Both the position numbers and the translations under genes were made by a program. From positions 372,001 through 436,000 of the forward strand of contig JAACJM010000044.1 in NCBI GenBank assembly GCA_013368315.1: DNA of 64,000 nucleotides, in the 5' to 3' direction. A model generated the notes under the pieces. The model was not told the origin of the DNA. It saw nothing but the letters and a program-made list of their open reading frames with translations, and searched no databases. Within the stretch, counting starts at the first letter, position 1; the number at the start of each line of letters is the position of its first letter. Below, one piece after another: positions 1 through 10,215 of the stretch. Source of the stretch: Tetrapyrgos nigripes. Taxonomy: Eukaryota; Basidiomycota; Agaricomycetes; Agaricales; Campanellaceae.

Positions 1-482
1 ATATATTAGCCAACTTTCTTATATAAAGTATGTTAGAACTATGCAAATAGGTTTCAACATTTGCCAGCTGACCTTCGCAACCAGCTTACAAATATTCCTG
101 CTCATCAGGTACTCTCAACTAGCTGTGATTGTTTACATTGCAGAGGCAGAGGTCAGGCTCTGGGAACAGCTCACATTGAACCACAGGAAGACCCTCCCAT
201 ACCTCCTGAACCGGCCTCAACATCAATCTGAGCCAGAGCCTGACAATGGCATAGATGATCCTGCTCTATTTGAGCCTCCAATTGAAGAAATCCTATTATT
301 GAAGCAGAAGATTATGACCTGTATTTCATGGGTTCAATTATCATAATTGAAGCTATTTTTGGAGATGCAGAATGGAATGCATTGACTTCTCAGATTCCCG
401 GAGGTGGTCCAGGAAAAGACCTCGAGTGTCTGAGGGCAGATCAAGGTGCATACACTCTCTGAACTACTTAATACAAAGCTGA
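1..482. other. unassigned stretch with a possible short exon
   Basis: A plus-strand open stretch from about 145 to 346 follows a plausible splice acceptor (ttgcag at about 138-143) and is rich in Glu, Pro and Leu. I do not recognise it. It lies just upstream of the Helitron fragment and could belong to the same decayed element, but nothing in the sequence proves that. Confidence 0.2.
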
Positions 483-689
483 CCCTTCTTTGCTATCTGG
501 CTGGATGGTAGCATCATCATAACACAGGGAATTCAAAGAAGGATCCTCCAGTCCAAAGTGTGTCCCAAGTGCAAGGCCCTTCATTGGGACTGTGAGAAAT
601 TAACAAAGTCAACTATTAATGAACTGAAATTTGGCTCCTGTTGTCTTCACCCAAATCTCCCTGTGTCAATCATTCACATGGATATTTAA
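483..689 (+). pseudogene. Helitron Rep/helicase N-terminal fragment
   Basis: The open frame between a TGA at 480-482 and a TAA at 687-689 contains CPKCKALHWDCEKL followed by KFGSCC, then a Leu/Pro segment. A CxxC-x4-HW block followed by FGxCC is the zinc-binding block that precedes the Helitron helicase-like N-terminal domain in fungal Helitrons. Only about 70 codons remain and there is no Rep or helicase motif downstream, so this is a fragment. It shows that Helitron machinery has been present in the genome, which bears on the short Helitron-like elements elsewhere in the window. The call rests on this one motif block. Confidence 0.5.
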
Positions 690-925
690 TGTCTCTTTCC
701 AAGGCCAGTATTTCCCATCCAATCCTTCCCAAAAAACTTCTGCAGAGGATACAAGATTGTCATTGGCATTGACAACCCTTCTGTAGATAATTGCAAAGTA
801 AGCCCAGGTAGTGAAAAGCAGGGGTTACATGGGTAGCCATGAGTCACAGGTATGGGTACCACAGGTACAGATTTTGAAACCCACATTGACCCCTACCCAT
901 AGAGCAGACCCACCATACCCCCACC

Positions 926-1204
926 CACTGGGTGCAAACACTTGTAATTCCTTGGATATACAGAGGAATTACATAAGAATTACACTGGTACACTCAATAT
1001 GTAAGTCCACTTGACTTACTGAAGTATTACAAGAGTCCAAGAAAAACAGAACAATTATATATGACTATTGTAAGGCATGAAGTCTCACAGTGGTCCTTGG
1101 TAATACTTCAGTAAGTCAAGTGGACTTACATATTGAGTGTACCAGTGTAAGTCTTGTGTAATTCCTCTGTATATCCAAGGAATTACAAGTGTTTGCACCC
1201 AGTG
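926..1204. mobile_element. 279-bp MITE with long TIRs, CACTA-like termini
   Basis: The two ends are nearly perfect inverted repeats of about 100 bp starting CACTGGGTGCAAACACTTG at 926 and ending with its complement at 1204. A possible 3-bp target duplication (ACC) flanks it at 923-925 and 1205-1207. CACTG termini with 3-bp TSDs are typical of CACTA/EnSpm elements. Related termini recur at 24996 and 57412, so this is one member of a local family. Confidence 0.75.
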
Positions 1205-1364
1205 ACCTAGGTATCAGTACACATAATCCTACTGTATATTTTACATGATTTTATTGTCTAATAGAACCATTTTTTACAATGATATTTTTTGCAGCCTGGC
1301 CATGTGCATCATCCCAATATAGTAGGTAACACGTCAATGTTTGTGGCTGAATGCTTCAACAATA

Positions 1365-1576
1365 CAAAAACCACAGCAGCATGCATTAAAAAATAGTTAT
1401 CATAGTAAGTGACGCGAGGTGGTTTAAATGCTTAAGAACTCCAACCAAACCCACAAGGATTCGGGAGACTCAAAAACCACAGCAGCATGCATTAAAAAAT
1501 AGTTATCATAGTAAGTGACGCGAGGTGGTTTAAATGCTTAAGAACTCCAACCAAACCCACAAGGATTCGGGAGACT
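1365..1576. repeat. perfect 106-bp tandem duplication
   Basis: Positions 1365-1470 are repeated at 1471-1576 without visible difference. The unit starts caaaaaccacagcagcatgc and ends gattcgggagact. No coding potential is seen. The identity implies a recent duplication or an assembly artefact. Confidence 0.9.
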
Positions 1577-2556
1577 CAAGCTTCGAGGGTGGCTCCTAGG
1601 GGTTGACGGTTTGTAGGTAGAATCCGGAGAAATTGGAGAGGGAGGTGGGACGAGTGAAGGATGGGTGATGGATGGAATAATGGGTTTATGGAAGGTGGCT
1701 GAGACGGGAAGATTTAATGGGAAAGGGAAGTCTCGTCTCTTTCAAATCTACTTAGTACATTTTTTATACTTCTTCTAATCCTACCTACGGACCTTGGACA
1801 ATCTAAAATGTACATGTATTATAACTACATGCCACGATGGCATGAGAACGACGAAACAAGTAATATACACGTATAAATGAATAAAAAACACAAGAGATTT
1901 AGAACGAAATGCTCCACGTACTGCCACGCAAGCTTATGGGTCTCTCCAGAACACCCTACAACTCCTTCGCACAGCAGAATACCCTACAGGGGTATATGAT
2001 GTCATGAGGAAACAAGCCAGGGAGTGGATTAGTCTCTTATAAACAGACAGTATCAGCGATCATTGAAATGATGCGATAGCAGTCTGTTGCTAAAGCGGGG
2101 GTTTTTAGGGACCAGAGTTTTTCAATACATTTGATTTATTGTGTAGTCTTCACACGTCCCATTTTGGGAAGGTAAATGACGCTACCTGCTCTTTCCGCTC
2201 GACTGGACTGATGACTCCTGCTTTATCCCGTTGTATTTCGTGGTTCTAAAGACATGTACATGAAATGACATACACTTCAATCATCCTACAGCCCTCCGAA
2301 GCACTGAAAATGCCCGGCATATGAGAGAAACGGACCGCGGGAATATTACGCAATAACTAATCTTAGTAAGCAAAAAACTGGTCCCTAAACTCTCAATCTC
2401 ATAAAACTAGACTAGGAGTGGATCCCCGACTCCCCCGATAGTTGGCATATGATGTCATTTCTATCACATGACTTCTACCAGGAGTCTACAGCACTAAAAC
2501 AGATACCAATTCCTGGTATCTCAGTAAGTATAGTCTACAAATAAGTAGTGTGCATA
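1577..2556. other. no recognisable gene
   Basis: AT-rich sequence without an ORF I can assign. A weak inverted pair (tttttagggacca at about 2102 and tggtccctaaa at about 2380) could mark a short decayed MITE of about 290 bp, but no target duplication is visible. Confidence 0.3.
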
Positions 2557-3150
2557 TATACACCTTGCCAAGGGTACTGACCCATACCCTTCTGAGGGGT
2601 ACAGGTTTTCATGGGTACAGGTATGGGTATGACCAAAAGTACCTGCGGGATACCTCTGCAGTTCACTAAGCCCAGCCAAACTCTTTGGAATCTCCCTAAG
2701 ACTAACTGACCTCAATCATAGAAACACCTCTACAGCTACCTCTCCTTTCAATTCATCTTCCCAACATCCCTCATCATCCTCAAGTAGGGAACAGTACCAG
2801 GATCCCACAGGTAGATTTTTCTGACCCATCCATGTATCTGCCAAATCCTGTACCTGTCCAGACAGGTCAAGGGTTTGGACAGGGTAGATGGGTCATAGGC
2901 CTGACCTGTGGGATACAATGCATAATGAGTTGGTTCACCAACGTTTCACACCATAAAGTAAATGAATGAATTAAATATTGGTATATATACACTGTGAGTG
3001 TCCTTTTTGTGTGAGAAATTGGATAATATTGGGTGGATATGAGGGTTGTCTACCCCACCAACAGGTCATGGATTTGCAGCAGGTTCAGATACACTGACCC
3101 ACACCCGTACCCATCAAACCTGTACCTCCCAACCTGTCAAAAACCTGCAT
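2557..3150. repeat. fragments of a GGTAC-rich MITE family
   Basis: Stretches at 2570-2672, 2800-2912 and 3035-3150 are rich in GGGTACAGG/CCTGTACCC and end with gcagttcacta-like sequence. The 2800-2912 piece is itself an imperfect hairpin with ATCCCACAGGT and its complement at the ends. The same signature occurs at 815-925, 3700-3819, 6547-6660, 6947-7019 and 49838-49972. TIRs of the form TAGTGAA..GCACGGGT suggest a hAT-type MITE; most copies are truncated and I find no clean TSD. Confidence 0.5.
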
Positions 3151-4035
3151 ACCCATGCTTTTCACTATCCTCAAGTGGTTTTCATTTCTCCTTGATACAA
3201 TCTGGAACCCAGAACCACAGGCCCTCATGCTGTTTGGTACCAGACATTGAGTACAAGAAAGAAAGATCTGCTTGGAATTGTTTGTTTTTTTGAGACTAAT
3301 TAGATGGTCTGTTCATGAGCTGACATACAGTGAGCATGTACATTAAATATTAGGAAGATGAAGGCACATCAGTCATAGCACTTGGCTTGTGAGTCCAACA
3401 AATTCCTCTCCAGATTATTCAATGGTCTCCCTATAGTCATGCTGAGGAGCTACTATTCGCTATGATATATTATTTTTTACTGAGCGTTGTATCAGTTTCT
3501 TGTTGTTCGAGAGTTTAGCCACAGTTAACGTCTGGGCACAGGAGAAATGTAACATGTCACTTACATTATTGGGATGCCGCACATGGCCAGACGTGTCTTG
3601 GCAATGATAAACACTATCACTAAACTTTGTAGTAAAAAATCACATAAGATGTATTTAAAATCATGGTACATTGAAGCAAAGTATTGGTACAAAATTGTGG
3701 CTGACAGGTACGGCGGGTCTCCAAATCTGTACCCGTATCCGTACCCGTGATACCCCTACCCATGACCCGTGGCAACCCGTCAGACACGTGCTTTTCACTA
3801 TGTGCACTGAATAATATTATTAGCAAAGTGAAGGAAGGAAGCAGAGGTGGAGCTTGGGAGACGAGTTTTTCATGACTTGTCGCAGCTGTCACTGAGTCAG
3901 AACCGTCTGCCAAAAGCTGGCATTCCGAAAGAATATATTTAGGTAGGTACTCTTGGATGTCAAATTGCTCTCGACTAATCAACAGTCTCTCTGACTCAAT
4001 CATTTATCAGTAAATGTCTCCTCTCCATATATCAC

Positions 4036-4265
4036 CTAAGCGCAGACACATCCACCTAAGGAGCCGCATTGGCATCCAGCTACAGAATATGATGTTATAA
4101 AGTCAGTGAGCAATTTCGCAGTCTGAAATTTATGTACATACTAGGCTCAGCACGCGCATTGTTTACTGGCACTGGCACTGCGTTTGCTTGTCCACTAGCC
4201 ATGAGTGCGACAATCAAGACAGCAGCAACTGTGACGAAAGATTTTTGAAAGTTGAGGAATTGCAT
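4036..4265 (-). CDS. secreted Cys-rich micropeptide, left palindromic copy
   Basis: Two exons, 4265-4142 and 4079-4036, with a 62-nt intron (GTATGT...TGTAG). The predicted product is 55 aa. An N-terminal hydrophobic signal peptide (core VAAVLIVALMAS) has a likely cleavage after QANA, leaving a mature peptide of about 27 residues that ends GCQCGSLGGCVCA. The four cysteines have spacing CxC-x5-CxC. It differs from the right copy in two residues I can see: Phe for Val in the signal peptide and Val for Gly just after the cleavage site. The start is the first ATG after the leader. I do not recognise the family. The CxC pairs could bind metal or form disulfides, and the last four residues (CVCA) loosely resemble a CaaX box, but a signal peptide is unusual for a prenylated pheromone precursor. 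No function is assigned. Confidence 0.7.
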
Positions 4266-4425
4266 TCTGTGTTTGGCACTGTTCACCTGGAAGAGTTACT
4301 CTGTGGGATAAATATTGGGCATGAGTGAACATCAAACTGCAAGGAAGATTGGCGATGAAGGGTACTCACTTGGCAGAGGAAGTTCTTGGGGTTTCGTAAG
4401 CAATAACTTGAAGACTCAGCCGAGC

Positions 4426-4437
4426 TTTTATATATAT
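4426..4437 (-). promoter_or_regulatory. TATA box of the left peptide gene
   Basis: On the minus strand it reads atatatataaaag, about 160 nt upstream of the ATG at 4265 including a probable leader intron. The right copy has the identical element at 5913-5924, so the promoter lies inside the duplicated arm. Confidence 0.7.
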
Positions 4438-4486
4438 CTGAGCCTCCGCCACAGCCACTTGAAGGTGATCACCTCCCAGGATCAAG

Positions 4487-4940
4487 CATTGCGCCACCAC
4501 TCTCAGTGGTACACAAATAGCTTTCGGTAAAGAGTGGGTTGATTGGACAGCTCACCACTTTTAGTGCTGGTTTACGACTCAGTCTTTGCAACCGGTAGCA
4601 TTTTCTATGCGCAACGAAACCAGCACTTTCTTGCAAAAAAATAGTCCTCGATGGACAGTCTAAATAATCAAACATTGCGCCACCACTCTCAGTGGTGCAC
4701 AAATAGCTTTCGGTAAAGAGTGGGTTGATTGGACAGCTCACCACTTTTAGTGCCGGTTTACTACTCAGTCTTTGCAACCGGTAGCATTTTCTGTGCGCAA
4801 CCAAGTCAACACTTTCTTGCCAAAAAATAGTCCTCAATGGACAGTCTAAATTTTGTTACTCAGTTTTTGCAACCGGTAGCATTTTCTGTGTGCGCAACCA
4901 AGCCAACACTTTCTTGCAAAAATAGTTCTCAATGGACAGT
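4487..4940. repeat. 186-bp direct repeats in the promoter-proximal part of the left arm
   Basis: A unit beginning cattgcgccaccactctcag is present at 4487 and 4673 (period 186), and a third partial copy starts near 4852. The mirror set lies in the right arm at about 5415-5870. Two copies in tandem create a duplicated spurious reading frame of 122 aa in each arm. The repeats fill the space between the two divergent TATA boxes. Confidence 0.85.
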
Positions 4941-5912
4941 CTAAATTTTGTTAATTGCCTGTACAGTTTCTGTACAGCGGGTGGGGTTGATTGGGCAGCT
5001 GGCGACTTTTAGTACTGGTCTACTACTCAGTTTTTGGAACCGATAACATTTTCTGTCCGCCACCATCAAGCCTCTTTGGTATCGAAGCCATGGGTTAACA
5101 ATAAATTTCTGTTGAATTTCTTCATTACTAGTGCCACATCCAGCAGCATAATCACCGACCTCCCTGAGCCAAATTTAGGCTGTTATTTTTGATTTTTGAC
5201 AACGACCATACCACTTGCAATACTGATACTGGAAAATTTAGGAACTGTCTATTGAAAACTATTCTTGCAAGAGTGGTGGCTTGATGGTGGTGGACAGAAA
5301 ATGCTATCGGTTCCAAAAACTGAGTAGTAGACCAGTACTAAAAGTCGCCAGCTGCCCAATCAACCCCACCCGCTGTACAGAAACTGTACAGGCAATTAAC
5401 AAAATTTAGACTGTCCATTGAGAACTATTTTTGCAAGAAAGTGTTGGCTTGGTTGCGCACACAGAAAATGCTACCGGTTGCAAAACCTGAGTAACAAAAT
5501 TTAGACTGTCCATTGAGGACTATTTTTTGGCAAGAAAGTGTTGGCTTGGTTGCGCACAGAAAATGCTACCGGTTGCAAAGACTGAGTAGTAAACCGGCAC
5601 TAAAAGTGGTGAGCTGTCCAATCAACCCACTCTTTACCGAAAGCTATTTGTGCACCGCTGAGAGTGGTGGCGCAATGTTTGATTATTTAGACTGTCCATC
5701 GAGGACTATTTTTTTGCAAGAAAGTGCTGGTTTCGTTGCGCATAGAAAATGCTACCGGTTGCAAAGACTGAGTCGTAAACCAGCACTAAAAGTGGTGAGC
5801 TGTCCAATCAACCCACTCTTTACCGAAAGCTATTTGTGTACCACTGAGAGTGGTGGCGCAATGCTTGATTCTGGGAGCTGACCACCTCCAAGTGGCCGTG
5901 GCGGAGGCTCAG

Positions 5913-5924
5913 ATATATATAAAA
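5913..5924 (+). promoter_or_regulatory. TATA box of the right peptide gene
   Basis: Atatatataaaag lies about 170 nt upstream of the ATG at 6085. The intervening leader has a gtgagt donor near 5981 and several AG acceptors, suggesting a 5'-UTR intron. Confidence 0.7.
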
Positions 5925-6084
5925 GCTCGGCTGAGTCTTCAAGTTATTGCTTCAGAAACCCCAAGAACTTCCTCTGCCAAGTGAGTACCCTTCATCGCCA
6001 ATCTTCCTTGCAGTTTAATGTTCACTCATGCCCAATATTTATCCTACAGAGTAACTCTTCCAGGTGAACAGTGCCAAACACAGA

Positions 6085-6314
6085 ATGCAATTCCTCAATT
6101 TTCAAAAATCTGTCGTCACAGTTGCTGCTGTCTTGATTGTCGCACTCATGGCTAGTGGACAAGCAAACGCAGGGCCAGTGCCAGTGAACAATGCGCGTGC
6201 TGAGCCTAGTATGTACATAAATTTCAGACTGCGAAATTGCTCACTGACTTTATAACATCATATTCTGTAGCTGGATGCCAATGCGGCTCCTTAGGTGGAT
6301 GTGTCTGCGCTTAG
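6085..6314 (+). CDS. secreted Cys-rich micropeptide, right palindromic copy
   Basis: Exons 6085-6208 and 6271-6314 are separated by a 62-nt intron with a GTATGT donor, an actgac branch-like site and a TGTAG acceptor. Splicing is phase 1 and yields a 55-aa precursor: signal peptide to QANA, a short Pro/Asn linker (GPVPVNNARAEP), then TGCQCGSLGGCVCA and TAG. The unspliced frame would read through the intron to a Cys-poor end, so splicing is needed to make the Cys motif. The same splice sites, frame and Cys motif are kept in the left copy, which argues that the peptide is a real product. It may be an effector-like, metal-binding or antimicrobial small secreted protein; nothing in the sequence decides this. 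Confidence 0.75.
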
Positions 6315-6916
6315 GTGATATATGGAGAGGAGACATTTACTGATAACTGATTGAGTCAGAGAGACTGTTGGTTAGTCGATAGCAAGTTGACATCAAAGAG
6401 TACCTACCTAAATATATTCTTTCGGAATGCCAGCTTTTGGCAGACGGTTCTGACTCAGTGACAGCTGCGACAAGTCATGAAAAACTCGTCTCCCAAGCTC
6501 CACCTCTGCTTCATTCCTTCACTTTGCTAATATTATTCAGTGCACATAGTGAAAAGCACGGGTCTGACGGGTTGCCACGGGTCACGGGTAGGGGTATCAC
6601 GGGTACAGATTTGGAGACCCGCACTGGCCCTTACCCATAGGGGCAGACCCGCCGTACCTGTCAGCCACAATTTTGTACCAATACTTTGCTTCAATGTACC
6701 ATGATTTTAAATACATCTTATGTGATTTTTTACTACAAAGTTTAGTGATAGTGTTTTTCATTGCCAAGACACGTCTGGCCATGTGCGGCATCCCAATAAT
6801 GTAAGTGACACGTTACATTTCTCATGTGCGCAGACATTAACTGTGGCTAAACTCTCGAACAACAAAAAACTGATACAACGCCCGGTAAAAGATAATATAT
6901 CATAGCCAATAGTAGC

Positions 6917-8119
6917 ATATACATAGATACAGTAGACATAGATACTCGACAATAGATGGGTTACCAGCCATGGGTACAGTCCCGTGCCCGTACCCACGGG
7001 ATACCTGTGCAGTTCACTATCGTTACGGCGGTGGTGGTGCTCGTCTCTCGTTTCGTTTCTACCCTTTTGGATCATGGTTGGCAGTGTTACTTGGATCGAT
7101 GAATGTGAGAGCATGGTCTTGGTCTTGAAGATGTGAAGACTTAGTCACTCTGGTAGTGGAAGACAAGTTGGATGAGGTAGTTTTGCTTGCAGTCGTGGTT
7201 GTGGTGGAAGCCTGAGCCTGGAGATATAGAGCTGACGATGCATTGGTATTGGTATAAGGTGCTTGTTACAAGGCCGAATGAAATGAGGCTGAGTTTATTA
7301 CACTTGACTTCTGCTTGTGGCTATCCTTAAACTGTCCCATCCATGTGGCTGTGTTTCTAGCTTTGTCCTGGTGTGATCCAACAGAAAGAAATCTTAGTTC
7401 TGATGCAACAGGCAGCCATGCCTACTGCCGGCAAATTCTGTTTTTGCCACGCGATGTATTACGAGGCTGAATAAAATGAGGACAAGTTTTCTACAGACGC
7501 TGAAAAGGGACAAATATCCGCTCGACGGATAGGTGACCTAATATGTACACAGAAATAAGATACATTAGGAGCCCAGATATAAGTCGAAATAGATCATGTA
7601 TTAGTAAGTTAGATATCTAACCAGAAAGTTGATATATTAGGATGCTTTATGGTACATTTCATTGGTGACCAGACACATGTCATATTTATGGAAAGAAGTA
7701 CAAAAATATTTTCAATTCGCACACCTATTCAAACAAAAGAAAGATCACCTATCAATTTTGCGGATTTGTGTCCAGAAATGGTATGTATCTGGAATCCAGA
7801 TATATGTACAGATACAAGTCTCAATATATCATGCCTCTGAACTCTAGATAGGTGTACTAATAGATGATATTTATGGACTACTGATACAATGCTGGTGCGT
7901 CAGGTGATCTGACGCAAGTGCATGTCCAACATGTCAATGTAAAGACATGTCTGCTTTAAAATATCTTAGTGACAAAGTCCTATATACATAAGTGGTCCTA
8001 CACCTTGGCAGCGATTCAAAAGCAGATTTAATAGCAGGAAAGCACAAAAAAAAAAACAACCAAAAACCAAAGAAACATAAAAAGCATCAAGTGCATCTCA
8101 CTCTCCTGGTCTCTACAAG
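6917..8119. other. no gene; repeat termini
   Basis: 6947-7019 is a GGTAC-rich repeat end (ends gcagttcacta). Sequence near 7265 (ttacaaggccgaatgaaatg) and 7477 (ttacgaggctgaataaaatg) resembles the 5' terminus of the Helitron-like family. The short ORFs at 7649-7847 are not assignable. Confidence 0.4.
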
Positions 8120-8990
8120 TCACTTTGCCATGTCGATGGCATCACGAACACCCTCCAATCTGAAATCCAGCTCCATGAAAAATTCTTCCTGGTGCACCAC
8201 AAGGCAATCTGGGCATGACCTGTGGATCTTGGTGGCATATTGTAGTATCTGTCGATGGGCTTCGTGTTCTGTGATGAAAATGAGTAGTCCAAATTGGGAA
8301 ACCCCACATGATGCATCAACGACATGCGCTGTATTCCTACCTACCACCTTCACCCAATACACCAGTATAAACCTCTTTGACTGGTGTCCCCTCCTCCATT
8401 CCCTGAGTCTGGTCTTGGGCGTGCAGCCCATGGACCCAATTTTGTACTCAAGTTTTCCACTACCCTCATCCAAGGCGAAAACATACACCACAGAATCTGC
8501 TCCTGAAGATGTTGATGCAGATGCAGCTACTGAAGACATTGGCATAGACGCCCTCATAGAACAGGAACTTGGTGAGTGGACAGGGAATATGGAAAACTTC
8601 AAAACACTGAAAAAGAGTGTTTATACTCGAGAAGTGCACACATACCATGAGAGTGTGTTGGAGTTTGCAACACTGGGAGATCAGTGTGGACAGAGGCAGG
8701 AGCAGCCAGGTATTTGTCAGTTGTTTGTCACAGCTGTTTGTCATGACTTCCAAATATGTACAGTCACCGCCCATCCTCCAACCATTGCCCACTTCTGGAT
8801 GAGTCAACACAACATCCATAGGAGAAGATTGGAGATTTGGCTCAGATACACAGGATGTAGTAATCTCCATGTTCTCAGCAGGGTCTTCAGAATGACCATC
8901 AACATTGCCTGCTTCAGGAAGAATGGACAAACTGTCTGCAGCTGACTTGGTTCCTCCTGAACCTACAACCTGAAGCCTTGAGAGGATCAC
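8120..8990 (-). CDS. T5orf172 / GIY-YIG-like domain protein
   Basis: The C-terminal exons read VYVFALDEG, then YKIGSMGCTPKTRLREW. After removal of a 72-nt intron (8340-8269, GTAGGA...CACAG, phase 1) they continue VVEHEAHRQILQYATKIH, CPDC and HQEEFFMELDF. YKIG-x(n)-RLxxW plus a CxxC and an H-x-E-F/W-F block is the pattern of the T5orf172 (DUF1766) domain, a relative of GIY-YIG nucleases common in basidiomycete proteins of unknown role. The stop is at 8120-8122. Upstream minus-strand frames reach 8990 with a Ser/Glu-rich N-terminus, but I could not settle the exon joins between about 8600 and 8720, so the 5' structure is uncertain. The overlapping 317-aa plus-strand ORF is a shadow. Confidence 0.6.
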
Positions 8991-9425
8991 ACTCTATGAT
9001 GTTAGATCCACACTCCCACCTAGTGATCCTAGATGCTGGAGAGTACAGTGAGCTTCTAGCCTATCTTGCACACAGTGCCAGACTTTTTAAGGACATTCAT
9101 TCATTCATATAATCATCTTCCAGATTTGTCCTCCGCTTCAAGGGCCTTTCTTACAAACATCACTTCCTCAAGTATCCCAACATTGAAGGTGCTGCAAAAT
9201 CACTTGGTGCTGCCCCAACTGCCACAAAGCCTGACAGTTCTTCTCATTACACCATTCCTTTCATCCACGATTCAACTACAAACAAAGTGATCTCAAACTC
9301 TTTTGATATCGTCCAGTATCTCAATGCCACCTATCCAGATACTATCAAGATGATTCCAGAGGAGACGAGATTGCTTCAGAAAGTCTTCACAGATATGGAG
9401 CCAACATTGATCAGACAGTTGCATG
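8974..9425 (+). pseudogene. fungal glutathione S-transferase, N-terminal domain only, cut by an LTR
   Basis: Exon 1 ends at 9047 and reads ITLYDVRSTLPP...CWRVQ; exon 2 from 9124 reads FVLRFKGLSYK, then YPNIEG, ...HYTIPFIHD, VISNSFDIVQYLNATYP. This is the thioredoxin-fold N-domain of fungal GSTs of the Ure2p-like/GSTFuA kind, with the VPxI-like (TIPFI) and S-D/N-S-x-x-I-x-x-YL glutathione-site motifs. The intron is 76 nt (GTGAGC...TTCCAG). A TGA at 8971 precedes exon 1 with no in-frame ATG between them. At 9425 the frame runs directly into LTR sequence, which supplies the stop codon. The alpha-helical C-domain is missing, so the gene is dead. Confidence 0.8.
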
Positions 9426-10084
9426 TGTAAAGCCTTCTGAATGTTTCCAAACGGTTTCCAACTCTTCCCTTTTTATTCCATTTCACTTCCAATTCACTTC
9501 TTATTCATTTTCATTTCTGATTCATATCCGAATTGCCACAAATCTGTATAGTCCACAATTCCCATCGGATCCTATCCAATTCATATCGGATACTAACCGG
9601 ACAGTTAGTATTTATACTTCTCACATTTCCGTTTCATATCTTGTAGCACCATGTGCTTCCCTTTCCTTTTCTTTCCAAAGGGTTTCCACACAATGATAGC
9701 AAATTGAGCATTCCCTTTGTCAATACTTATTTTAGTTATATTATCTTTCATTTCCGATCATTTCCTATTTCATTTCCGGACCCTTCCTATCTCGTTTCTG
9801 TTCCATTCTGATATAGTACTTAAGCTAGCTTAAGTCTAAAATTGATTTAGCTGGTCTCCTATTCTTTCTGATTGTTTCCGACTAGACAACTAGTGAGGTG
9901 GTACTAATAGTGCCATAGACTATTCTGTCTTAACTTTCTGGTAGTTCCAACCAGATACATCTCTTCCTATCTATTCTTTTCCTGTCCACCTCTGTCTGGA
10001 TTGATCATTGTTCCCATCTTTCCTATAAGACTTCTGCCCAGATCCAAAGTGTTTCCTAGCACTAAGGTTTGCCCAGACTTAACA
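9426..10084 (+). mobile_element. LTR of an old gypsy copy inserted in the GST
   Basis: The segment starts tgtaaagcc and ends cttaaca, matching the terminal style of the LTRs at 25256 and 32056 and sharing with them long stretches such as gcttaagtctaaaatt and agctggtctcc. It is preceded by gcatg (9421-9425), a candidate 5-bp target duplication. It is followed by two bases and attttagactt (10087-10097), the same predicted primer-binding site as in the younger element. The 3' LTR was not found, so the rest was deleted or overwritten. Confidence 0.75.
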
Positions 10085-10117
10085 GTATTTTAGACTTTCA
10101 TTTCCGAGTTGTCTACT

Positions 10118-10215
10118 ATGTCTCAAAGGTCTCAACGCACACCCTCTCCCAAATCCAAACTATCTCTTCCGGTGATACGCTGTACAAATTCGCAGTTAAT
10201 AACCCAAAACTAGCA
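10118..10215 (+). pseudogene. start of a gypsy gag, truncated
   Basis: The ATG at 10118 opens MSQRSQRTPSPKSK, collinear with the MSQRSQPRTPSP start of the gag on the minus strand of the 25-32 kb element. The similarity ends within about 30 codons. Confidence 0.65.

Larger units (their letters stand above)
3449..5081. repeat. left arm of a 3.47-kb palindrome
   Basis: This arm is the reverse complement, with scattered substitutions and small gaps, of 5274-6916. Matching begins at gctactatt (3449) and ends near ccaccatcaagcc (5081). It contains a complete peptide gene, its TATA box and about 2.5 copies of a 186-bp repeat toward the centre. The spacer at 5082-5273 is not symmetrical. Confidence 0.93.
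5274..6916. repeat. right arm of the 3.47-kb palindrome
   Basis: Reverse complement of 3449-5081. The arm ends at aatagtagc (6916). Both arms share the peptide gene, the 186-bp repeats and a fragment of the GGTAC-rich repeat family (6547-6660), so the duplication took place after that fragment was in position. Confidence 0.93.

Noticed and set aside
4469..4837. 122-aa ORFs in both palindrome arms (mirror at 5513-5881)
   Set aside because: They are the 186-bp direct repeat translated twice, upstream of the TATA boxes, with no domain.
6547..7019. complete hAT MITE joining the GGTAC-rich ends
   Set aside because: TAGTGAA ends face each other, but the 8-bp flanks do not match and the palindrome arm ends inside it at 6916.
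7992..8945. 317-aa plus-strand ORF
   Set aside because: Antisense shadow of the T5orf172 gene, whose conserved motifs and intron lie on the minus strand.
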